From CAIKBL01 sp050247235 (GTDB taxonomy: Bacteria > Pseudomonadota > Gammaproteobacteria > Ga0077536): a DNA stretch of 64,000 nt. Shown piece after piece: positions 57,806 to 64,000 of this stretch. How positions within the stretch are numbered: position 1 is the stretch's first letter; every line of letters starts with the position of its first letter. The DNA lies in assembly GCA_050247235.1 (NCBI GenBank), contig JBFWUN010000018.1:8637-72636 (forward strand), read 5' to 3'. The position numbers and the translations under genes are program-made. Below the pieces are notes generated by a model. That model made no database searches. It was not told the origin of the DNA and was given only the letters and a program-made list of their open reading frames with translations.

Positions 57806-59646
57806 GGCGTGGCCCGGAACGCGAGCAGCACGTTACCCGGCAACCCGCCCCAGTTGGCGTAGCCCGAGTTGAAATAGACCCAGCCGTCCACGACCACCGG
57901 CCCCGCCTGGTCGATGGCGCCGCCCCGACCCGGTGCGCCGTTGACCGTCGTGTAGTCACGGACCGTGTCGAATTCCCACAGCACCGCGCCGGTCTCGGTG
58001 TCGAACGCACGCATCACGCCGCTCATCGCCCCGGAGAACACCACGCCGGGAATCGCCGTGACCGCGGCCGACTGCGCCGGGCTGCAGCGCTCACGTCCCG
58101 TGCACGAGACCGGGGGTGCCTGCCATAACGGCTTGCCGTCCGCGAGCGACAGCGCGAAAAGTCCGCCGCCCTGGGCGGGGTCGAGCTGGACGGAATCCCC
58201 GAAGAAGCGGCCACCCGCCCACCGCGCGTCCGAGACCGCGACGTACACGGCGCGTGCATCCGCGGCGGAGCCCCACTCGATGCCACCTATGATGCCGCCC
58301 TCACCCACCCGGGTCTTCCACACCACTTCGCCCCGGCGATCGGGATCGATCGCGTGCATGACGCCGGTCTTCTGGCCACCGAGCAGCAACCGGCGCCCGT
58401 CGGCGCGGGTCACGAGGATGGGCGATGATCCCATGTCGTGGTCGGGTCCGTCGCTGTGCGGGCAGTTCGACTTGTCGGGAAGCGTGCACGATGCATTCCA
58501 CGCGTCGCCGGGCAATCCCTGGTAGGCCCACAGCACCTCGCCGGTGTCGAGATCGAGCGCGAGGATCGCATCGCTGGTCGTGGTTGCCGGTTGCGTGTAG
58601 TTGTCACCGGTGGACGCGTACAGCCGGTTGGCCTGCTCGTCGATCGTCAGCGCGGACCACACCGCGGCACCATTCGGGCCGAAATGCCGCTTGCCCGTCA
58701 CGGACGAGGTTTCCTGGTGGGGCGGTTCGGCGATCGTGTACTGCTTCCAGTCGAGCGCACCCGTCGCCGCGTCCACTTTGACGATCGCGCCGCGAAACGT
58801 GCAGCAGGCATATGCGGGATCCGCGGCAAGGCCTTCCTCGAGCGAAGACACCGGGATGTAGAGCTTGCCGCGCAGGAGCTGGAATCCGCCGGTCAGGCGC
58901 GCCGAGGGATGCTCATCCGCGCGGATCTGCCAGACCTGCGTGCCGCTGGCCGCGTCCACCGCGTAGGCGTGACCGGCGACATCGCCGAAGAACGCCAGCA
59001 GCCGCCCGTCGGCAATACGTCCGATCAGCACAGGTCCCTTGACCGCCGCGCCGGCCTGGAACGTCCAGGCCGTGCAGCCGGTACGCGCGTCGAGCGCGTA
59101 GACGGTGCCGCTGCGGCTTCCCACGAACAGGCGCCCGTCGACGACCGTGGGATGCGCCTCGGCTAGCGTCTCGCCGGGGAACGCGAACGTCCATTGCAGT
59201 TCCAGCGTCCCGACCTTGTCCTTGGGGAGCCGCGCCATCTCGCCCGGCTGATGGCGCGTGTTGCGCGGATCGGCGCCCCAGCTGTTCCAGTGCGGCGCGG
59301 CGAACGGGTCGGCCGCGGGCCACGCGGCCGCCGCGCAGAGATTGGCACTGCTGGCGGTCCAGTTCGCATCGTATTTCCGGCCGGTGACGTACTCGGCAAC
59401 CGCGATGCGCTGTGGTCCGTTCAGGCTGAACGTGCCGACTACCCGCATCACGCCGGTCTCGAGCGCACGTACGACGGCGGCGGGTTCCATCCTGGACAAC
59501 GTCTCCAGCGTGGGTGCCCGCGCCGCGCCGCCCGCATGACAGGCCGCGCAGTGCTGCGCGTACACGGCCTTGCCATCCACCGGTTCCGCCGCGGTCACGT
59601 GCGCCGCGCTCAAGATAATCACCCCGCTCAAAATCCCTCGCAACAC
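57802..59646 (-). CDS. Cytochrome c-PQQ quinoprotein dehydrogenase (polyvinyl-alcohol-dehydrogenase-like)
   Basis: The 614-residue exported protein has a signal peptide (LRGILSGVIILSAAHVTAAE), an N-terminal cytochrome c domain with heme site CAACH (Cys33, Cys36, His37), and a C-terminal PQQ beta-propeller with several W-motif repeats (GTVYALDARTG). A vicinal Cys pair, AYACCTFRG, is typical of PQQ alcohol dehydrogenases. Family relatives oxidise alcohols in the periplasm; the substrate here is unknown. A GTG at 59646 with GGAGG 6 bases upstream is preferred to a TTG at 59703. The Ccm system upstream would make its heme c. Confidence 0.86.
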   Translation of the reverse strand: MLRGILSGVIILSAAHVTAAEPVDGKAVYAQHCAACHAGGAARAPTLETLSRMEPAAVVRALETGVMRVVGTFSLNGPQRIAVAEYVTGRKYDANWTASSANLCAAAAWPAADPFAAPHWNSWGADPRNTRHQPGEMARLPKDKVGTLELQWTFAFPGETLAEAHPTVVDGRLFVGSRSGTVYALDARTGCTAWTFQAGAAVKGPVLIGRIADGRLLAFFGDVAGHAYAVDAASGTQVWQIRADEHPSARLTGGFQLLRGKLYIPVSSLEEGLAADPAYACCTFRGAIVKVDAATGALDWKQYTIAEPPHQETSSVTGKRHFGPNGAAVWSALTIDEQANRLYASTGDNYTQPATTTSDAILALDLDTGEVLWAYQGLPGDAWNASCTLPDKSNCPHSDGPDHDMGSSPILVTRADGRRLLLGGQKTGVMHAIDPDRRGEVVWKTRVGEGGIIGGIEWGSAADARAVYVAVSDARWAGGRFFGDSVQLDPAQGGGLFALSLADGKPLWQAPPVSCTGRERCSPAQSAAVTAIPGVVFSGAMSGVMRAFDTETGAVLWEFDTVRDYTTVNGAPGRGGAIDQAGPVVVDGWVYFNSGYANWGGLPGNVLLAFRATP

Positions 59647-59783
59647 GCGCCGCCTCCGTCCGCTTCGAAAGGGGCAGGATATCGCGTCGAGCGATCGAAA
59701 CAACCGCCGCGAGGCAATCCCGCGGCGTCAGCACCGTACCCGTCCTGCATACGGTATGCTCGCAGTTCATCGAGGAGGTTGCC

Positions 59784-60467
59784 GTGCTGACTTTCGAGTA
59801 CCTGGCCCGCGCACCGGTGACGCCTGCGGGAGGCCGTCCGCCATTGCTCGTCTTGCTGCATGGAATCGGCGGCAACGAAGGCGGCCTGTTCGAACTCGCG
59901 CCGCGGATCGACCCGCGCTTCCTGGTAGTGTCCCCGCGCGCCCCGTTCGAGAACACGCCAGGCCAGTACCGCTGGTTCGATGTCGAGTTCACCTCGGGCA
60001 GTCTTCGGGTCAACGTCGAGGAGGCAGAATCCGCGCGACTGCGCACGCTCCAGTTCATCAACGACGTCGTGATGGGCTACGGCGCGGATCCCCGCCAGGT
60101 GTACCTGTTCGGATTCAGCCAGGGTGCGACGCTCGCCTACAGCCTGCTGCTGACTGCACCGGCGCGGATGCGTGGCGCGGTGCTTGTCGCAGGACGCGTA
60201 CTCCCGGAGATCGCCCCGCTGGCGGCGGATGCTGCGTCGCTGCGCCACCTCACGTTGCTCATTCAGCACGGTCGCGAGGACCCGGTCATGCCGCTGACCC
60301 GCGGAGTGGCGGCGCGGGACCTGTTCGCCGATCTCGGCGTACCGCTCGGGTATCGCGAACATCCCGGCGGACATCGCCTCAGCGACGCCATGACGGACGA
60401 GGCGCTGACGTTCCTGACCGTCCAGCTCGATCGCGCGACGCGGCGGGAGATCGAATCCCCGGCATGA
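59784..60467 (+). CDS. Alpha/beta hydrolase (phospholipase/carboxylesterase family)
   Basis: The 227-residue esterase has the nucleophile Ser in YLFGFSQGATLAYSLL, an oxyanion region PPLLVLLHGIGGNEGG, an acid residue in LIQHGREDPVMPL and a C-terminal His in PGGHRLSDAM, so the triad is complete. It starts at a GTG with a strong GAGGAGG site 5 bases upstream. No signal peptide is seen, so it is probably cytoplasmic. Substrate is unknown. Confidence 0.87.
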   Translation: MLTFEYLARAPVTPAGGRPPLLVLLHGIGGNEGGLFELAPRIDPRFLVVSPRAPFENTPGQYRWFDVEFTSGSLRVNVEEAESARLRTLQFINDVVMGYGADPRQVYLFGFSQGATLAYSLLLTAPARMRGAVLVAGRVLPEIAPLAADAASLRHLTLLIQHGREDPVMPLTRGVAARDLFADLGVPLGYREHPGGHRLSDAMTDEALTFLTVQLDRATRREIESPA

Positions 60468-60529
60468 CACGCCTCCGGCGCGGGCCTGCTACGATTCGCG
60501 CATCGTCCACGTGCCTGCAGGAGTCTCCC

Positions 60530-61309
60530 ATGCCCCGCTTGTCGAAACTGAGCCGCAGCATCCACGGAAAGGTCGCGCTGGTAACCGGCGCCGCGAGTGG
60601 CATGGGGCGCGCGACCGCCCACCTGTTCGCGGACGAGGGCGCCCACGTCGCCGTGAGCGACCTGGATTCCGCCAGGGTGCAGGCGGTCGTCGACGAGATC
60701 ACCGACGCGGGCGGCAGCGCCCATGGCTGGGCGCTCGACGTGTCCGATGCCGACCAGCGCCGCACGGTGGTGAGCGGCATCATCGCGCGCTGGGGAGCCC
60801 TCGACATCCTGGTCAACAATGCGGGTACGGTGTTCGATTCGCCGATCGAGGATCCCGACTTCGATGCGCGCTGGGCGCGCACGCTCGCCGTGAACCTGAC
60901 CGCGCAGGTGCAGCTCGTGCGCGATTGTCTGCCGCATCTGACCCGGTGTGGCGCGGGCCGGATTGTCAACATCGCATCGACCGAGGGACTCGGCGCGACG
61001 AAAGGCATCAGCGCGTACACCGCGAGCAAGACTGGCGTCATCGGACTCACCCGCTCGCTCGCGGTGGAGCTCGCAGGACGTGGCATCACGGTGAACTGCA
61101 TCTGCCCGGGCGCCGTGCACACCGGCATGACCTCCAATATCACCGATGACCACAAACTGACGTTCGCCAGGCGGCGCGTCGCGCTGAAACGCTACGCGGA
61201 ACCCGAAGAGATCGCGCAGATGACGCTCAGCCTCGTACTGCCCGCAGCGTCGTACCTGACCGGCGCCGCGATCCCGGTGGACGGGGGGCTGACGATCAAG
61301 AACGCGTGA
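60530..61309 (+). CDS. Short-chain dehydrogenase/reductase
   Basis: The 259-residue protein is a classical SDR with cofactor motif LVTGAASGMGRATAHLF, NNAG motif, and catalytic Ser/Tyr/Lys in VNIASTEGLG and ISAYTASKTGV. AGGAG lies about 6 bases upstream of the ATG at 60530; the longer open frame upstream overlaps other genes. Its stop overlaps the acyl-CoA dehydrogenase GTG by 4 bp, suggesting a shared role in acyl or hydroxy-acid oxidation. Confidence 0.9.
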   Translation: MPRLSKLSRSIHGKVALVTGAASGMGRATAHLFADEGAHVAVSDLDSARVQAVVDEITDAGGSAHGWALDVSDADQRRTVVSGIIARWGALDILVNNAGTVFDSPIEDPDFDARWARTLAVNLTAQVQLVRDCLPHLTRCGAGRIVNIASTEGLGATKGISAYTASKTGVIGLTRSLAVELAGRGITVNCICPGAVHTGMTSNITDDHKLTFARRRVALKRYAEPEEIAQMTLSLVLPAASYLTGAAIPVDGGLTIKNA

Positions 61310-62442
61310 TCCTGACTCCCGGGCAGCGGCACGTCCGGGCGACCGCGGAAGATTTCGCGGCACGGGAGATCGCGCCGCACGCGCTCGCATGGGAGCGGGC
61401 AGGCTCAGCGCCGCTCGAAGTGCTGCGCGCGCTCGGCGAACTCGGGTTCATGGGCATGACGATCGAGCGGGCGTGGGGCGGTGCCGGGCATGACCATGTG
61501 TCCTACGTTCTCGCGGTTGAAGCGATCGCCGCTGCGGACTGCGGACTCTGCAACCTCATGTGCGTGAACAACTCGCCCAACTGCGCGGCGCTGCTGGACC
61601 ATGGCACGGCATGGCAGAAGGAGACGTTCCTGCGCCCGCTCGCGCGCGGCGTCGCGCACAGCGCGTTCCTGCTGACCGAGCCGCATGCCGGCTCTGATGC
61701 CGCTGCGCTCCGGACGCGCGCCGAACGTGACGGCGACACCTACGTGCTGAACGGCACGAAGGCGTTCGCGACGGGAGGCCGCAGCGCCGACTACGCACTC
61801 GTCGTTGCGGTCACCGATCCTGCGGCAGGCAAGCACGGTATCTCGTGCTTTCTCACCTCCACGCGTGTACCCGGCTACCGGGTGCTGCGCGAGGAGCGCA
61901 AGCTTGGCCACCGCACTGTCGACACCTGCCTCGTGGCGCTCGAGAATCTGCGGGTACCCGCCACCCACCTGCTGGGTCCGCCCGGGAGCGGTTACCGGAT
62001 CGCGCTCGCGTACCTCGAGAACGGGCGGATCGGGGTCGCCGCCCAGGCGGTCGGTGTGGCGCGGGCGGCGCTGCGCGCGGCGTCCGACCACGCGGCGGCG
62101 CACAGCGTGTCCGGCCGGCCACTGTGCGCGCACCAGGCGGTCGCATTCCGGCTCGCCGACATGGCCACCGCAGTCGAGTCGGCCCGACAGATCACCCTGC
62201 ACGCGGCAGCGCTGAAGGATGCGGGGCATCCCTGCATCCGCGAGGCTTCGATGGCCAAGCTGCACGCGACGGCAATCGCGGAGCAGGTGTGCTCGGCCGC
62301 GCTGCAGGTGCACGGCGACGACGGCTGCCTGGACGATTTCCCGGTGCAGAAGTTCTACCGTGACGCGCGGGTGCTCGCGATCTACGAGGGCACCAACGAA
62401 ATTCAACGGATCGTGATCGCGCGTCAGCTCGGCCTCGGCTGA
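61306..62442 (+). CDS. Acyl-CoA dehydrogenase
   Basis: The 378-residue flavoenzyme has FAD/substrate signatures FLLTEPHAGSDAAALRT and LAYLENGRIGVAAQAVGVAR. The C-terminal catalytic Glu is in IYEGTNEIQRIV, the usual position. It oxidises an acyl-CoA at the alpha-beta carbons; chain preference cannot be read. The GTG start overlaps the SDR stop, so the two are coupled. Length is typical. Confidence 0.92.
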   Translation: MILTPGQRHVRATAEDFAAREIAPHALAWERAGSAPLEVLRALGELGFMGMTIERAWGGAGHDHVSYVLAVEAIAAADCGLCNLMCVNNSPNCAALLDHGTAWQKETFLRPLARGVAHSAFLLTEPHAGSDAAALRTRAERDGDTYVLNGTKAFATGGRSADYALVVAVTDPAAGKHGISCFLTSTRVPGYRVLREERKLGHRTVDTCLVALENLRVPATHLLGPPGSGYRIALAYLENGRIGVAAQAVGVARAALRAASDHAAAHSVSGRPLCAHQAVAFRLADMATAVESARQITLHAAALKDAGHPCIREASMAKLHATAIAEQVCSAALQVHGDDGCLDDFPVQKFYRDARVLAIYEGTNEIQRIVIARQLGLG

Positions 62443-62446
62443 GTGG

Positions 62447-62731
62447 TCAGTCCTCCGTCCGTCCATCCTCCTCGGCCAGCAGGGCTTCCTGCACCTCGTC
62501 AGGCGCGCCGCCCGCCGCGAGGTGGGCTTCGTACCAGGCCACGATGAGTTCCGAGAGGTCATCGCACGCCGGATCCTCCAGGCGCGCGAGATCGAGACCA
62601 CTCGCCGCGCAGATGCGCTCCACAGGCGCCCAGTCGAACGTGATGTCGCCGTTTTGCGGATCGCGCGCCAGTTGCAGGTCCTCGAAGCGGACGTCATCGG
62701 GGATGACCAGCGTGATCGGCCCATTCGACAT
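62447..62731 (-). CDS. Small acidic hypothetical protein (94 aa)
   Basis: From the ATG at 62731 the 94-residue product begins MSNGPITLVIPDDVRFEDLQ and is strongly acidic at the C-terminus (EALLAEEDGRTED). It has no signal peptide or membrane segment. No family recognised. The upstream open frame to 62860 is proline/glycine-rich and unlikely to be coding. It is convergent with the acyl-CoA dehydrogenase (4-bp gap). Confidence 0.6.
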   Translation of the reverse strand: MSNGPITLVIPDDVRFEDLQLARDPQNGDITFDWAPVERICAASGLDLARLEDPACDDLSELIVAWYEAHLAAGGAPDEVQEALLAEEDGRTED

Positions 62732-62918
62732 GATGAAACGCCCTCCTCGGCGAGAGCGCGAGCCTGCCACGACGCCGGGCGGCGCAGCAAGCGGGCGGTT
62801 GGCGGGCGCCGCGCACCCGGATCCGCGCGCGCCGGGCCCATGCGCCGGCATCAAGTGCACGTGCCAGGGGCCGCTAATCCGGAGGGTCAGGTGCCGCCGA
62901 CAGGCTGTCTCTCGTCAC

Positions 62919-64000
62919 ATGTTCGATCGCATTTCGCTGAACCCTTTGCAGCTGCTGTCTCCCCGGAGGCGCGAACTCACGTCCCGCGAACTGCTCACGA
63001 CGGTCGTGAAGATCGGTCTCGGTGTCTGTGCATTCTTCGCATCGGCGCTGTTCGCGATCGGGGATGCCACGGGTGCGTGCCTGATCGTTGCCGTGGGCAT
63101 TCTGATTGCAGCGGCCCCGCTGACCCTGCGGGTGACGTCGGACACCACGCCGGCCTTGAACATTGTCGCGTGCGTGACCTTCGCCGGTGTGCTTGGGCAG
63201 GCAGCCCGCCAGGGAGGGCTCGATTCGCCGACACTCTGGTGGCTGCTGACAATCCCGACCTTCCTGGTCATCTGCCGTGCGTACCGGAGCGCTGGGGCAT
63301 GGCTCTGCATTGCGATCGTCGCGGCGTGCGCCATGCACGGGGTTGCGCTCGCGAGGTGGCTGCCCGCCCCGACGCACACGGATCACTGGCGCCTGCTGCA
63401 GCTCCTGTCGCTGCTCGGGTTGTTGTGCGCGAACGGTGCGCTGGTCCTCGTCGTCGAGCATTCGCGGTACCGCGCGCTGCGACGGCTCGAGGAAGCGAAC
63501 GAAGCGCTGGGTGTCGCGAAGCGTTCACTCGAGCAGGCCGACATGCTGCTCCGGAACACGCTCGATGCGCTTCCGAATCCCATCGCGCTGCGCGATGCGC
63601 AACAACGCTACCTGCTGGTCAACCAGGCGTACGCAACGCTGTACAGCCAACCCGCCGAAGGATTCACCGGGCGCACCCCTGCGGACGTGTTTCCGGTACA
63701 GGATGCACTTGCCATCGCGGTGCGTGATTCGGAGGTGCTGCACGGCAGCCCTCCGCTCGAGTTCGAACGCGAGTTTCGCACTGCCGACGGTACGACGCTG
63801 TGGATCGCAACGCATCGACGCGCGGTGGCACTGCAGGATGGCCGTCGCGCGGTGCTGTCGGTCGAACAGGATCTCACGCGGCGCCGCCAGTCTGAGGAGG
63901 CGCTGCGCGAGGCCATGGTTCAGACGGAAGCTGCGGCCCGCGCAAAGTCGGAATTCCTCGCCAATATGAGCCACGAGATCCGGACACCGATGAACGGCGT
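62919..64000 (+). CDS. Membrane sensor histidine kinase with PAS domain (cut by window end)
   Basis: The frame opens at an ATG at 62919 and is still open at 64000, giving about 360 residues. It has five to six membrane helices in the first 190 residues, a short coiled coil (LRRLEEANEALGVAKRSLEQ), a PAS domain (about 205-320, ending VEQDLTRRRQSEEALREAMV) and the start of HisKA with FLANMSHEIRTPMNGV, which carries the phosphoacceptor His. The kinase core and any receiver domains are beyond the window. The input signal is unknown. Confidence 0.88.
   Translation, partial: MFDRISLNPLQLLSPRRRELTSRELLTTVVKIGLGVCAFFASALFAIGDATGACLIVAVGILIAAAPLTLRVTSDTTPALNIVACVTFAGVLGQAARQGGLDSPTLWWLLTIPTFLVICRAYRSAGAWLCIAIVAACAMHGVALARWLPAPTHTDHWRLLQLLSLLGLLCANGALVLVVEHSRYRALRRLEEANEALGVAKRSLEQADMLLRNTLDALPNPIALRDAQQRYLLVNQAYATLYSQPAEGFTGRTPADVFPVQDALAIAVRDSEVLHGSPPLEFEREFRTADGTTLWIATHRRAVALQDGRRAVLSVEQDLTRRRQSEEALREAMVQTEAAARAKSEFLANMSHEIRTPMNG

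Noticed and set aside
59570..60529. Upstream extension of the SDR frame as a fusion protein
   Set aside because: The extension overlaps the esterase and quinoprotein genes, is Arg/Pro-rich, and a good ribosome site precedes the ATG at 60530.

Overview
The window comes from a GC-rich proteobacterial chromosome, most likely a gammaproteobacterium. The evidence is the thrS-infC-rpmI-rplT-pheS-pheT-ihfA order, a PpnN/YgdH-type nucleosidase, an MscK-type channel and a PEP-CTERM/exosortase regulatory module with a sigma-54 promoter. The placement is inferred from gene content only. There is no sign of phage, insertion sequences, CRISPR or a plasmid backbone.

Layout. Bases 1-5,600 are the edge of an exosortase/PEP-CTERM locus. 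It holds a partial acyltransferase, an unexplained 69-residue protein, and a sugar transferase-prsK-prsR operon behind a near-perfect sigma-54 promoter. Bases 5,801-12,068 hold glmS followed by a GlrR-like sigma-54 activator, a free HPt protein and a hybrid kinase, which together look like a complete phosphorelay tied to glucosamine-6-phosphate synthesis. Bases 12,152-22,510 are core informational genes (a Sel1 lipoprotein, tRNA-Pro, merR, ihfA, pheT, pheS, rplT, rpmI, infC with an ATC start, thrS, tRNA-Val, uvrB, tRNA-Asn). Bases 22,969-30,092 hold an MscK-like channel, a queuosine-precursor transporter pair, and an MBL hydrolase-flippase-GT2 cluster.

Bases 30,237-38,634 hold amtB with its own candidate sigma-54 promoter, a cyclic-nucleotide-binding/DUF1003 membrane protein, an AttEFGH-like ABC operon and ppnN. 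An AT-rich, dyad-rich control region at 38,640-38,773 precedes a small unknown gene. Bases 39,036-48,655 are an acidic-polysaccharide block (galU, a FlaA1-like dehydratase, a WecA-like transferase, an epimerase, GT4, ugd, tviB, UDP-glucuronate 4-epimerase) with coupled starts. Bases 48,800-56,119 hold a small unknown gene and a complete cytochrome c maturation operon ccmABCDEFGHI. Bases 56,191-64,000 are mixed: a lipoprotein, a nuclease, a methyltransferase with a cytochrome/PQQ quinoprotein, an esterase, an SDR with an acyl-CoA dehydrogenase, a small acidic protein, and a sensor kinase cut by the window end.

Main theme. Envelope and exopolysaccharide production is linked to sigma-54 control: PrsK/PrsR, the GlrR-like relay beside glmS, and the sugar-nucleotide enzymes. 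The most distinctive items are the self-reinforcing PrsKR operon with a distal 18-bp palindrome, the glmS-phosphorelay operon, and the unknown small proteins at 315-524 and 38,774-39,016.
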